NCBI RefSeq assembly: GCF_004320525.1
Contig: NZ_SIHX01000002.1
Coordinates: 496,001-560,000, forward strand
DNA length: 64,000 nt
Source: Arthrobacter sp. S39
GTDB taxonomy: Bacteria; Actinomycetota; Actinomycetes; Actinomycetales; Micrococcaceae
Direction: 5' to 3'
A model generated the notes under the pieces. It was given only the letters and a program-made list of their open reading frames with translations, had not been told where the DNA came from and did not search any database. The position numbers and the translations under genes were made by a program. This document shows, in pieces, positions 52,683-61,400 of the stretch. Position 1 is the stretch's first letter; the number at the start of each line of letters is the position of its first letter.

Positions 52683-54455
52683 ATGACCACTTTCACCGCT
52701 GAGAGCCCCCTCTACTTTGTGATGCGGCACGCCGAAGGCAACCGCATCCTCAGCGAGCGTGTCCCCACGCTGACCAACAACCCGCTGCTCCACACCCTGT
52801 ACTTCCACGAGGTGGGCATGATCCTGGGGACTGAGGAAGCCCTGAAGGGGAAGCCCGCAGAAGTTGCCGAGATCCTCCGCCTCATCGGCGGGCTGGAACC
52901 GGAGGACACTGTGGCGCAGCGCGCCGCGGCAGCCGCCGTCGACGTTCCCGCTCCCGCCGCCGGCTATGAGCCGGAAACTGTGGAGCGGGGCAGCGGCTCT
53001 GTTTCCCTGCCCACGACGGCGGCCGCGCAGGAACGCTTCGAAGTCACCTTCGCCGGGCCCTCGCACGGCAACCCGTTCACCGACGTCGACCTCCGGGCGG
53101 TGTTCACCGCTCCTTCCGGCAAGGTACTCAGCGTCCCCGGTTTCTACGACGGCGACGGGACGTACAAAGTCAGGCTGTTGGTCCCGGAACCGGGGGAGTG
53201 GACCTTCAGCACGTCCAGCAATGCCCGCTCGCTCGACGGCGTCACCGGCGCCTTCAGCGCAGCGGACGCTGCGGCCGGGGCCAAGGGCGTGGTCCGGGTG
53301 GCCAGCACCTTCCACTTCGCGTACGACGACGGCACCCCCTATCTGCCGATCGGCACCACGGCCTACGCCTGGACCCACCAGGGCGATGCCCTGGAAAAGC
53401 AGACACTGGACACCCTGGCCGCGGGACCGTTCAACAAGATGAGGATGTGCGTGTTCCCCAAGTCGTACCTGTTCAACGAGAACGAACCGGACCTGTACCC
53501 GTTTGAGGGCTCACTGGCCGGCGGCTTCGACTACGGGCGGCCCAACCCGGCGTTCTACCGCCACCTCGAACAGCGGATCAGCCAACTGGACGAACTCGGC
53601 ATCGAGGCGGACCTCATTCTCTTCCACGCCTACGACCGCTGGGGCTTCTCCACCATGACCCCGGGCCAGGACGACCGCTACCTCAAGTACGTGGTGGCCC
53701 GGCTGGCTGCACACCGGAACATCTGGTGGTCCCTTGCCAACGAATACGACCTGCTGTTCCGCAAGACCACCGAGGACTGGGAGCGCTTCGCCGGCATTGT
53801 CCAGGCCAACGATCCCAGCGGCCACCTGCTGTCCATCCACAACTGCCAGGACTTCTACGACTACAGCCGGCCGTGGATCACCCACAGCAGCATCCAGCGC
53901 CAGGACGTGCACAAGACCGCCGAGTTCACCGGGGAGTGGCGGGACCGCTGGCAGAAGCCGGTGGTCATCGACGAGTGCGCCTACGAAGGCAACATCGACC
54001 AGGGCTGGGGCAACATCACCGGCCAGGAAATGACCCGCCGGTTCTGGGAGGGCGCGGTCCGCGGCGGATACGTGGGCCACGGCGAGACCTACATGCACGC
54101 CGGGGACATCCTGTGGTGGGCCAAGGGCGGGGAATTCCACGGCACCAGCCCCGAACGCATCGCGTTCCTGCGCCGCATCCTGGACGGGACCCCCGGCGGA
54201 TTCCTGGACCCGCTGCCCAGCGCCTGGGACGTCCCCACCGCCGGCATCCGGTATGAGTACGAGCTCAGCTACTTCGGCTTCAACCAGCCCACGTACCGGA
54301 ACTTTGTGATGCCGGCCGGGCGGACATACCAGGTGGACGTCATCGACACCTGGAACATGACCGTGGAGACCATGCCCGGGACAGTGGAGGGGCGGTTCCG
54401 TGTGGAGCTTCCCGGGCGGCAGTTCATCGCCGTCAGGATCCGCGCCGTTTCCTGA
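52683..54455 (+). CDS. GH140 apiosidase-like protein (DUF5060-DUF4038-DUF5605)
   Basis: A 590-residue cytoplasmic protein. Residues 1-70 are a helical module; about 100-190 a DUF5060 beta-sandwich (RFEVTFAGPSHGNPFTDVDL); about 200-500 a DUF4038 TIM barrel (FHFAYDDGTPYLPIGTTAYA; WWSLANEYDLLF with Glu354; PVVIDECAYEGN with Glu431); and a C-terminal sandwich. The founding GH140 enzyme is an endo-apiosidase of rhamnogalacturonan II breakdown, so this enzyme may release apiose-linked fragments or apiose from glycosides. Not all DUF4038 proteins are apiosidases, but the apionate pathway 15 kb away fits. Candidate acids are by motif only. Confidence 0.75.
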   Translation: MTTFTAESPLYFVMRHAEGNRILSERVPTLTNNPLLHTLYFHEVGMILGTEEALKGKPAEVAEILRLIGGLEPEDTVAQRAAAAAVDVPAPAAGYEPETVERGSGSVSLPTTAAAQERFEVTFAGPSHGNPFTDVDLRAVFTAPSGKVLSVPGFYDGDGTYKVRLLVPEPGEWTFSTSSNARSLDGVTGAFSAADAAAGAKGVVRVASTFHFAYDDGTPYLPIGTTAYAWTHQGDALEKQTLDTLAAGPFNKMRMCVFPKSYLFNENEPDLYPFEGSLAGGFDYGRPNPAFYRHLEQRISQLDELGIEADLILFHAYDRWGFSTMTPGQDDRYLKYVVARLAAHRNIWWSLANEYDLLFRKTTEDWERFAGIVQANDPSGHLLSIHNCQDFYDYSRPWITHSSIQRQDVHKTAEFTGEWRDRWQKPVVIDECAYEGNIDQGWGNITGQEMTRRFWEGAVRGGYVGHGETYMHAGDILWWAKGGEFHGTSPERIAFLRRILDGTPGGFLDPLPSAWDVPTAGIRYEYELSYFGFNQPTYRNFVMPAGRTYQVDVIDTWNMTVETMPGTVEGRFRVELPGRQFIAVRIRAVS

Positions 54456-54479
54456 CCCGGGGCAAGAGTTCTCGGAAAC

Positions 54480-54511
54480 CCCAAAGTAGTCAGCTTGCTT
54501 ATTACTTTGGG
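54480..54511. promoter_or_regulatory. Palindrome before the PfpI-family gene
   Basis: CCCAAAGTA (54480-54488) and TACTTTGGG (54503-54511) are perfect 9-bp arms around GTCAGCTTGCTTAT. It lies 94 bases before the PfpI start and 25 after the GH140 stop. A/T content is well above the surroundings. It could be a terminator for the CAZyme operon or a regulator site for the next gene. Confidence 0.55.
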
Positions 54512-54604
54512 TTTTCCTAGGCTGGATGGTGTCAGGCAAACAACTCTCCAGGCGGATACCAGCGCACATCCCTGTGCTGCGGCCGCCTCACCAGAGGAGG
54601 AAAA

Positions 54605-55171
54605 ATGTCAGAACACAGCATCGCAGGCAAAAAGGTCGCATTCCTGCTGACGGACGGCGTGGAGCAGGTGGAACTCACCAGCCCCTGGCAGGCGGTCAAG
54701 GACGCCGGCGGCGAACCCACCCTGGTAGCCCTCAAGAGCGGCAAGCTGCAGGGCTTCAAAGGCACGGAGACGGGCGACACGTTCGACGTCGACCTGACCG
54801 TGGCCGAAGCCAACGCGGAGGACTTTGACGCCCTGGTGCTGCCCGGCGGGGTGGTGAATGCCGACCACCTCCGCGTGGACAAGGACGCCCAGGCCTTCAC
54901 CAGGGCCTTCTTCGAGCAGCACAAGCCGGTGGCCTCCATCTGCCACGGGCCGTGGCTGCTGATCGACGCCGGTGTGGTCCGCGGGCGGAACGTCACCTCC
55001 TACCACACGCTCCAGACGGACCTGAAGAACGCCGGCGCCAACTGGAGCGACGCGGAAGTGGTGGTGGACCAGGGCCTGGTCACCAGCCGAAGCCCGAAGG
55101 ACCTGCCCGCCTTCAACAGCAAGCTCGTGGAGGAAACCTCCGAAGGCCGGCACGGAGGCCAGACCGCATAA
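54605..55171 (+). CDS. PfpI/DJ-1 family protein (class I glutamine amidotransferase-like)
   Basis: A 188-residue protein with the DJ-1/PfpI fold: KVAFLLTDGVEQVELTSPW, ALVLPGGVVNADHLR and the nucleophile elbow SICHGPWLLIDAG (Cys113, His114). Agreement with the YhbO/PfpI stress proteins (general stress, protease or glyoxalase-like deglycase activities reported) is good. GAGGAGGAAAA precedes ATG 54605. Single gene with its own palindromic upstream region; probably stress-related. Confidence 0.9.
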   Translation: MSEHSIAGKKVAFLLTDGVEQVELTSPWQAVKDAGGEPTLVALKSGKLQGFKGTETGDTFDVDLTVAEANAEDFDALVLPGGVVNADHLRVDKDAQAFTRAFFEQHKPVASICHGPWLLIDAGVVRGRNVTSYHTLQTDLKNAGANWSDAEVVVDQGLVTSRSPKDLPAFNSKLVEETSEGRHGGQTA

Positions 55172-55177
55172 CGGGAG

Positions 55178-55297
55178 GTGTTCCCTCGGGGCCGTGAGAA
55201 AAATTCCCGACGGAGGAATTACTCCACCGGGTAGAGTGTTGGAATCTGCAGCGACGATGCTCGCCTGCCACCAAACTCAAACTCCCTGAGGGAACAC
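55178..55297 (+). promoter_or_regulatory. Long-range inverted repeat in the leader of the DHA2 exporter gene
   Basis: GTGTTCCCTC (55178-55187) and GAGGGAACAC (55288-55297) are perfect 10-base inverted copies 100 bases apart. The right copy contains the ribosome binding site of the gene starting at 55300, so pairing in the RNA would hide it. It could also be chance or a pair of protein-binding half-sites. Confidence 0.4.
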
Positions 55298-55299
55298 TT

Positions 55300-56775
55300 A
55301 TGTCTACAAAAGTCTCTTCTGACGCCCACGGCGAGCCCGTGCAGGCCGCTGAGGCGCAGCCGTCCGCACCGGTGAAGATGTCCCGCGAATCGGTGACCAT
55401 CATCGCCACGCTGCTGGTGGCAACATTCGTGGTGATCCTCAACGAGACCATCATGAACGTTGCCCTGCAGCGGCTGATGGTCGACCTCGGCGTGGACGCG
55501 CCCACCGTTCAGTGGCTGTCCACCGGCTTTATGCTCACCATGGCCGTGGTCATCCCCACCACTGGATTCATCCTCCAGAGCCTGTCCACGCGTGCGGTAT
55601 TTATGCTGGCCATGGGCCTGTTCGCGGGCGGCACTGCGCTGGCAGCCGTGGCGCCGGGCTTCGAAGTCCTTCTCCTGGCCCGCATCATCCAGGCCGGCGG
55701 AACAGCCATCATGCTCCCGCTGCTGATGACCACCATCCTCACCCTGGTCCCGCTCGCCAAGCGCGGTGCCGTGATGGGCAACGTCAGTATCGCCATTTCC
55801 GTGGCGCCGGCCATGGGCCCCACTGTCTCCGGGCTGATCCTGGAGCACTTCACCTGGCGCTTTATGTTTGTGTTCGTCCTCCCGGTGGCGCTCGCGGCCC
55901 TGGCGATCGGCGCCAAGTACCTCACCAACATCGGCGAAACGGAAAAGACCAAGCTCGACTACTTCTCCGTGCTCCTGACCGTTCCGGCATTCGGCGGCCT
56001 GGTCTACGGCCTCAGCCAGATCGGCGGCGGGCACGGTGGCCAGAGCGGCCCGAGCCCGGTGGCCATCGGCGCGCTGGTGATCGGCGTGGCCAGCCTGGCG
56101 GTCTTTGTGCTCCGCCAGCTCCGGCTGCAGAAGGCCGAGGCTCCGCTGCTGGACCTCCGCGCCTTCAACTTCCGTATGTTCACCGTCTCCGTGCTGCTGA
56201 TGGTGGTGGCCATGATGGCGCTGTTCGGCGGCGTGATCCTGCTGCCGCTCTACCTGCAGGAGATCCGCGGCCTCGGCTCGCTGGAGACCGGCCTGGCCCT
56301 GCTTCCGGGCGGCCTGGCGATGGGCCTGCTGGGCCCGTTCATCGGCCGGCTCTTCGACAAGGTCGGCCCGCTGCCGCTCACGGTGACCGGTTCAGTCCTG
56401 ATGGTGCTGGCCCTGTGGCAGTTCTCCATGCTCGACGCCGGTACCGCGGTCTGGTGGATCGTCAGCCTCCACGTTGTGCTGAGCTTCGGCCTGGCGCTGC
56501 TGTTCACGCCTGCGTTCACCACCGGCCTTAACCCGCTGCCGCCGCACCTGTACTCCCATGGTTCAGCGATCATGAGCACCACGCAGCAGGTGGCCGGCGC
56601 GGCCGGAACAGCGCTGCTGGTATCCATCTTCGCCGTGGTCTCTGCCTCGTCCGGCATCGTCGCGGGGATGAGTGCCGCCTTCCTGACGGCAACCGTCGTA
56701 GCCCTCGCCGCCGTCGTACTCTCAGCGATGATGCGCAAGACGGAAGGCGCCGGCCCCGCCCACGGCGGCCACTGA
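55300..56775 (+). CDS. DHA2-family MFS efflux transporter
   Basis: A 491-residue membrane protein with 14 predicted helices. Motif C-like and DHA2 marks include VVILNETIMNVALQRLMVDL, VQWLSTGFMLTMAVVIPTTG and SVAPAMGPTVSGLILEHFTW. It resembles EmrB/LmrB drug exporters driven by proton entry. It ends before a palindrome that separates it from the convergent esterase. No regulator is adjacent. Substrate unknown. Confidence 0.92.
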   Translation: MSTKVSSDAHGEPVQAAEAQPSAPVKMSRESVTIIATLLVATFVVILNETIMNVALQRLMVDLGVDAPTVQWLSTGFMLTMAVVIPTTGFILQSLSTRAVFMLAMGLFAGGTALAAVAPGFEVLLLARIIQAGGTAIMLPLLMTTILTLVPLAKRGAVMGNVSIAISVAPAMGPTVSGLILEHFTWRFMFVFVLPVALAALAIGAKYLTNIGETEKTKLDYFSVLLTVPAFGGLVYGLSQIGGGHGGQSGPSPVAIGALVIGVASLAVFVLRQLRLQKAEAPLLDLRAFNFRMFTVSVLLMVVAMMALFGGVILLPLYLQEIRGLGSLETGLALLPGGLAMGLLGPFIGRLFDKVGPLPLTVTGSVLMVLALWQFSMLDAGTAVWWIVSLHVVLSFGLALLFTPAFTTGLNPLPPHLYSHGSAIMSTTQQVAGAAGTALLVSIFAVVSASSGIVAGMSAAFLTATVVALAAVVLSAMMRKTEGAGPAHGGH

Positions 56776-56802
56776 CCCAGTCCCAGGCCAACTACTTCAG
56801 AC

Positions 56803-56865
56803 CAACGCGGGGTCACTTAATGCCCATCGGGAGGCCCGAAGGGGGCCTTAAGTGACCCCGCGTTG
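56803..56865. repeat. Intergenic palindrome, family B, second copy
   Basis: Perfect 18-bp arms 56803-56820 and 56848-56865 with a 27-base spacer. The 16-base core CAACGCGGGGTCACTT equals that at 3841. It lies between convergent genes and covers the last 16 codons of the hydrolase gene at 56817, so the repeat also codes for that protein's tail. Confidence 0.88.
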
Positions 56866-57974
56866 TTGTCGAGCCACGCGTCGACCGATTCTTCCCAGAG
56901 CCCGGGCCAGCTGTTCCATTCCTGCGTGTGCCGGCAGGCCGGGAACCTGACCAGGCTGACGGAATCAGGGAAGCGGGCGGTGACCTCCTCGCTGATGCGG
57001 ATCGGCGTACGGGCATCGTCTCCGCCATGAAGGATGATCACGGGAAGCGGCGGAGGAACCTGCGTGAAATCCAATGCCCGGAGGTCCAATGGCTGATTCA
57101 GGCCCACCAGCCGGTGCAGGGGACCGCCAAGCACCCGCCAAGCGCCGATGACGAAGGCAGCCGGCAGGCGCGCCGCTGCTGAGTTGGCCAACAGCGTTCG
57201 GTGCCAGTCCAGGACGGGTGCGGTCAGCACGAGGCCAGAGATCAGATCCCTGTGTTCGGATGTGTGCGCTGCGGCCAGCGCCATGGTGGCACCCAGCGAC
57301 CAGCCTGACAGGATGACTGACGCAGCACCGCGCCCCGCAGCGAAGGCCAGGGCTGCCTCAACATCGGCCTGCTCGCTGGCCCCGAGGTGGTGTTTGCCGT
57401 CCGGCGTCGGGGGAGCATCGCCGTCTCCGCGAAAGGAGATGAGCAGTTGGCTGATCCCTCGCCGGTGGAAGAACGGCGCTGTGCGAAGTCCGGTGGTCCG
57501 CCGGCCGCCGAGGCCGTGGATATGGATAACCCACAAACCCTGATCGGCGCCGGGGATCAGCCACGCCGGTGCCGGTCCGGGGAGGGTGACGTCCTCGAAA
57601 GGAAGGCCGGCCGCTTCAGGGTCCGGGTAGACATAACCTGACCAGTAGCCCCTGGTGCCCGGCGTGAGCTCGCCGCTGTTGACGGCCTCCACGCGCCGGG
57701 TGACCGTGCCGGCTTTCCGGTCCTCGGACACCACGGGACCGATGCGGGCATGACCGGTGCGTTTGTCCCAGAAGAGGCTGAAGACGCCGGGAGCCGCCGT
57801 ATCCCGATCAGCCACGAGGGTCACGGTGCCGTCACTGGCGGCCATAACCCTGATCCGTTCAGGACGCTGCTCCACCGGGGTGACCAGGGTCCTGGCAATG
57901 TGCAGGGGAACCCAGAGCGCGAGGGAGGCTGCCGCAACTGCCGCTGCCGTGCTGAAGAGGATCCGGTTGTCCAC
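56817..57974 (-). CDS. Membrane-anchored alpha/beta hydrolase
   Basis: A 385-residue protein with one N-terminal helix (LFSTAAAVAAASLALWVPLH) and an outside or membrane-facing hydrolase domain. HIHGLGG supplies the oxyanion region, nucleophile Ser is in SGWSLGAT, Asp in HGGDDARTP and His in CRHTQEW, a complete triad. Substrate unknown. The C-terminal residues (AGSLKAPFGPPDGH) are encoded by the family B palindrome, suggesting the repeat extended or replaced the original end. Confidence 0.85.
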   Translation of the reverse strand: MDNRILFSTAAAVAAASLALWVPLHIARTLVTPVEQRPERIRVMAASDGTVTLVADRDTAAPGVFSLFWDKRTGHARIGPVVSEDRKAGTVTRRVEAVNSGELTPGTRGYWSGYVYPDPEAAGLPFEDVTLPGPAPAWLIPGADQGLWVIHIHGLGGRRTTGLRTAPFFHRRGISQLLISFRGDGDAPPTPDGKHHLGASEQADVEAALAFAAGRGAASVILSGWSLGATMALAAAHTSEHRDLISGLVLTAPVLDWHRTLLANSAAARLPAAFVIGAWRVLGGPLHRLVGLNQPLDLRALDFTQVPPPLPVIILHGGDDARTPIRISEEVTARFPDSVSLVRFPACRHTQEWNSWPGLWEESVDAWLDNNAGSLKAPFGPPDGH

Positions 57975-58014
57975 ACCGACACTCTAGTGGCCGGCGCGCG
58001 GCGGAGCCCGGGTG

Positions 58015-58848
58015 TCAGCCGGCGAAGAAGTCGCTGAGTTCGGTGATGAGCTTGTCCGGGGCGCGGAGCACGCCGTCGTGGCCGGAGCCCTGCAGGATGG
58101 TGTAGCTGGAGCCGGACAGGACGTCGTGGATCTGGCCGCACGCCACACCGAAGTACGCGGGGCTCTTTTCGCCCACCACGATCAGGGTTTCCAGGGGCAG
58201 CGCCAGGAACGGTTCGGCCGGCATGTCCGCCGCGATGATCGCCTTGATTTCCCGGACGCCGGTGCGCATCAGTTCACGCATCTGCTTGCCCACATGGGTG
58301 CCGGCGGTGAGCTTGTTGGCGATGGTCAGCATGGACAGCGGCATCCGCGAGAACGCACCACCGGTTTCCAGGCCCTTGCTGAGCACGGCAAGGGCGCGAT
58401 CGTCGTCGCCGGCGGCCGTGGCGCGCTCGTACTCCGCCGTCCAGTCGGCCTTGACGCTGTGGTTGACGGAGACGGCGGGGTCGTAGACGGCGAGCCGCTC
58501 CACGGGAAGCGTCCGGGCCGCGTGCAGGGCCACCGCACCGCCGAAGCTGTGCCCGAACACGTCGGTGCTGGAGGTGTGCTTCATGACGGCATCGAGGTCG
58601 CGGATGTCCGCGTCCAGCGTGTAGTCCTCGGCCTGCGGCGACGACGAACCGCGGCCGCGGCGGTTGAACGTGTGCACCGGGCGGCCCAGGGCTGCGCTGA
58701 GTTTCTGCGCAAACTTGGTGTAGTCGGCCGCGGTCACCATGGAGGCAGGCACCACCACCACGCCGGAGCCTGCGGACGCCAGTTCCGCGCCCGTGGAGAA
58801 GAGCTCGAGTGTGCCGCCGTCGGGGGTATGGATGTTCTCGCGCGTCAT
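58015..58848 (-). CDS. Alpha/beta hydrolase
   Basis: A 277-residue soluble hydrolase: VVVVPASMVTAADYTKFAQ, HTFNRRGRGSS, nucleophile Ser in FGHSFGGAVA, an Asp in AVYDPAVS or later LIVVGEKSP, and His in QGSGHDGVLR. No signal peptide. Ordinary esterase, lactonase or haloperoxidase-like candidates cannot be separated from sequence alone. It lies 85 bases before a TetR gene on the same strand, so the TetR may control it. Confidence 0.87.
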   Translation of the reverse strand: MTRENIHTPDGGTLELFSTGAELASAGSGVVVVPASMVTAADYTKFAQKLSAALGRPVHTFNRRGRGSSSPQAEDYTLDADIRDLDAVMKHTSSTDVFGHSFGGAVALHAARTLPVERLAVYDPAVSVNHSVKADWTAEYERATAAGDDDRALAVLSKGLETGGAFSRMPLSMLTIANKLTAGTHVGKQMRELMRTGVREIKAIIAADMPAEPFLALPLETLIVVGEKSPAYFGVACGQIHDVLSGSSYTILQGSGHDGVLRAPDKLITELSDFFAG

Positions 58849-58933
58849 GTTCCGAGCCTAGCCGAGGTACCTGAGTGCTGGCAGCAGGAGTGCCCTCCAT
58901 TTAGACAGAAGCCGCAGTGGGCGCACGGACTGT

Positions 58934-59602
58934 TCAGCCCAGGCGTGCGATGAGCGCAGAGCTCTGGCCCCGGATGGCTGGCAGTTCATTGCCCAGCCCG
59001 CACAGGATGAGCCCGGCATCGGCCGCCTGAAGCGGAGAATCGGGTGTTGCCATTCCGTCGGCCCGCAGGTTGACCAGGGATTCGACGATGCGGAACGCGA
59101 GATCGCCCGGGTTCCCCGAAGCTGCGGCAGTGCGGGCAGGGGGCAGGACGGCACCCAGTTCCCCGTACAGGTTGCGCAGTTCCTGCCGGTCCGCCAGGAA
59201 CCGTGCGAACCGGTCGCCGCGGGCTTCGGGCAGGTGGTAAAGGACTCCGAGGTTCCATCGGGAGCTGCACAGTTGCGTGCCGTCATAAAGGGCGACGGCG
59301 TGAAGCCGGCTTCCCGGAGTCGCCTCACCGTGGGGCAGTGCAGCTACCGCGCGGGCAAACGCCAGCCCGGCCAGCACGGTGCCCTCGAGCAGGTCCTCGA
59401 GGATGTCGTCCTTGGTCTTGAAGTGGTGGTAAAGCGAGGACTGCCTGATCCCCACGGCGTCGGCAATGGACCGGGTGGAAGTGTTCGCGAAGCCGTGCGT
59501 CGTGAAAAGCTCGGCCGCCGCATCCAGGATTTCGTCCCGGGCAGTTGCTCCTGGCCTGGAGGGCTGTTGGCTGCGGGGGCGTCCCGGTCCGGCTGAAGTC
59601 AC
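58934..59602 (-). CDS. TetR-family regulator, divergent from the guanidine/urea operon
   Basis: A 222-residue regulator with HTH LFTTHGFANTSTRSIADAVG then IRQSSLYHHFKTKDDILEDL and a helical ligand domain (LAFARAVAALPHGEATPGSR). It starts at 59602 and faces the APC permease gene across 220 bp, and would be a good candidate regulator for nitrogen-compound uptake, or for the hydrolase downstream of it. Confidence 0.9.
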   Translation of the reverse strand: MTSAGPGRPRSQQPSRPGATARDEILDAAAELFTTHGFANTSTRSIADAVGIRQSSLYHHFKTKDDILEDLLEGTVLAGLAFARAVAALPHGEATPGSRLHAVALYDGTQLCSSRWNLGVLYHLPEARGDRFARFLADRQELRNLYGELGAVLPPARTAAASGNPGDLAFRIVESLVNLRADGMATPDSPLQAADAGLILCGLGNELPAIRGQSSALIARLG

Positions 59603-59822
59603 GGCATCATTCTTGCACCCAGACGGGCACGCCTTCGCCGCCCGGTCCGCGGGTGAGGATCCGGAAATGCTGCGGAAACAAGATGTCTATGCGCCTTTTA
59701 CAGAGGCGAAACTAGTTGGGGACATCGCACTGGAAAACTATCAATTGACCGGTATTCCGCAGCTTTCGGCCGAGTGCTGCAGAACCGGCGGCCCCCCGCC
59801 ATTCCAGCCCCTGGAGAATCCG
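59603..59822 (+). promoter_or_regulatory. Divergent intergenic region with nested inverted repeats
   Basis: GATGTC (59682-59687) and GACATC (59721-59726) flank an inner CGCCT/AGGCG pair (59692-59696 and 59704-59708). This may be an operator for the TetR protein. I looked for a guanidine-type (ykkC) riboswitch here because of the downstream genes and did not recognise one. GAGAATCCG precedes ATG 59823. Confidence 0.35.
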
Positions 59823-61325
59823 ATGACCTCAACCATTGCTCCCGCCGTCCACGCGGACGACGCGGATCTGACGTCCCTTGGCTACGAACCCACCCTCCAC
59901 CGGAAACTCGGCCGCTACGCTTCCTTTGCTGCCGGCTTTTCCTTCGTCTCGATCCTGACCACCATCTTCCAGCTGTTCGCCTTCGGCTACTCCTTCGCGG
60001 GGCCGGCCTTCTTCTGGACCTGGCCGGTGGTCCTGGTGGGCCAGCTCCTCGTGGCCCTGAACTTTGCCGAACTGGCAGCCCGCTACCCGTTGTCTGGAGC
60101 CGTGTACCAGTGGGCCCGCCGCGTCGGGGGAGAGGGCGTGGGCTGGTTCGCCGGCTGGTTCATGGCCATTGCCCAGGTGGTGACCGCGGCAGCAGCCGCA
60201 ATCGCCCTGCAGGTGGTGCTGCCCCAGCTCTGGGACGGCTTCCAGATTGTTGGCGGCGACCCCGCGCTCAACACCGTCAGCGGTGCCGCCAACGCCGTCA
60301 TCCTCGGAGCGGTGCTCCTGGTGGCCACCACCATCATCAACTCACTCGGCGTGAAGCTCATGGCCCACGTAAACTCAGTGGGCGTCACCTGCGAGATCGT
60401 GGGCGTCGCGGCCGTTATCCTCGCCCTCATCAGCGCGGCCCAGCGCGGACCTGAGGTCGTCGCGGATACCACGGTGCTTCAGGGCTCGGACCTCGGCGCC
60501 GTGGGAGCCTTCCTTGTCTCCGGCCTGATGGCCGCGTACGTCATGGTGGGCTTCAACTCCGCCGGCGAGCTCTCGGAAGAAACCAAGGACCCGCGCCGCA
60601 CGGCTCCGTGCACCATCCTCTCCGCCCTGCTCATCTCCGGCATCGGCGGGGCCCTGATGATCATCACCGCCCTGATGGCCGCACCCAGCCTCGACGACGG
60701 CCGCCTCGCCACCGAGGGTCTGCCCTACGTCCTCACCGCCGTCCTGGGCACGTTCTGGGGCAAGGTCCTGCTGGTGGACGTAGCCATCGCCATCTTCGTC
60801 TGCACCCTGGCCATCCAGACCGCCGGTTCCCGGCTGGTGTTCTCCATGGCACGCGACGGCAAGCTGCCCGCATCCGCCCTGCTCTCCTCGGTCCACCCCA
60901 CCCGCGGCACTCCCATGTGGCCGTCGATCGCCATCGGTGCCCTGGCCGTCGGCGTCCTTGCCATCAACGTTGGCAACGCGGCCCTGTTCACCACCCTCTG
61001 CAGCGTCTGCATCGTCATGGTCTACATCGCCTACCTCCTGGTCACCGTGCCGCAGCTCCTCAACAGGCTCCGCGGAGACTGGAACCGGGTGGGTCAGGCG
61101 CTGCCGGAAGGACTGTTCTCCCTGGGACGCTGGGGGCTCCCGGTAAATATCCTCGCCGTACTCTACGGGGCCCTGATGGTGGTCAACCTGGCTTGGCCCA
61201 GGCCGGAGGTCTACGACCCGTCCGGCGAAAACGGAATCCTCCTCTACTCAGCGCCTCTGATGGTCGCCGTGGTCCTGCTCCTAGGGGTGTGGGTCCGACG
61301 GCGGAACCTGGCTTCGAAGGCCTGA
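59823..61325 (+). CDS. APC-family permease (amino acid / guanidine-urea type)
   Basis: A 500-residue, 12-helix transporter starting at ATG 59823; the frame is open far upstream but that part overlaps the divergent regulator and promoter. Marks of the amino acid/polyamine/organocation family are FAELAARYPLSGAVYQWARR, GFNSAGELSEETKDPRRTAP and RLVFSMARDGKLPASALLSS. It is the first gene of an operon with two DUF1989 proteins and a biotin carboxylase, so the cargo is likely guanidine, urea or a related nitrogen compound. Confidence 0.88.
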   Translation: MTSTIAPAVHADDADLTSLGYEPTLHRKLGRYASFAAGFSFVSILTTIFQLFAFGYSFAGPAFFWTWPVVLVGQLLVALNFAELAARYPLSGAVYQWARRVGGEGVGWFAGWFMAIAQVVTAAAAAIALQVVLPQLWDGFQIVGGDPALNTVSGAANAVILGAVLLVATTIINSLGVKLMAHVNSVGVTCEIVGVAAVILALISAAQRGPEVVADTTVLQGSDLGAVGAFLVSGLMAAYVMVGFNSAGELSEETKDPRRTAPCTILSALLISGIGGALMIITALMAAPSLDDGRLATEGLPYVLTAVLGTFWGKVLLVDVAIAIFVCTLAIQTAGSRLVFSMARDGKLPASALLSSVHPTRGTPMWPSIAIGALAVGVLAINVGNAALFTTLCSVCIVMVYIAYLLVTVPQLLNRLRGDWNRVGQALPEGLFSLGRWGLPVNILAVLYGALMVVNLAWPRPEVYDPSGENGILLYSAPLMVAVVLLLGVWVRRRNLASKA

Positions 61326-61400
61326 CGCGCCGGCGCTTCACACAGGCTTCCGGAACAACCACGCACAACAAACCACGCTTCAGAACAACACGGGATTGAC

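Noticed and set aside
59603..59822. ykkC (guanidine) riboswitch
   Set aside because: Looked for because of the downstream genes; I could not recognise the conserved elements.
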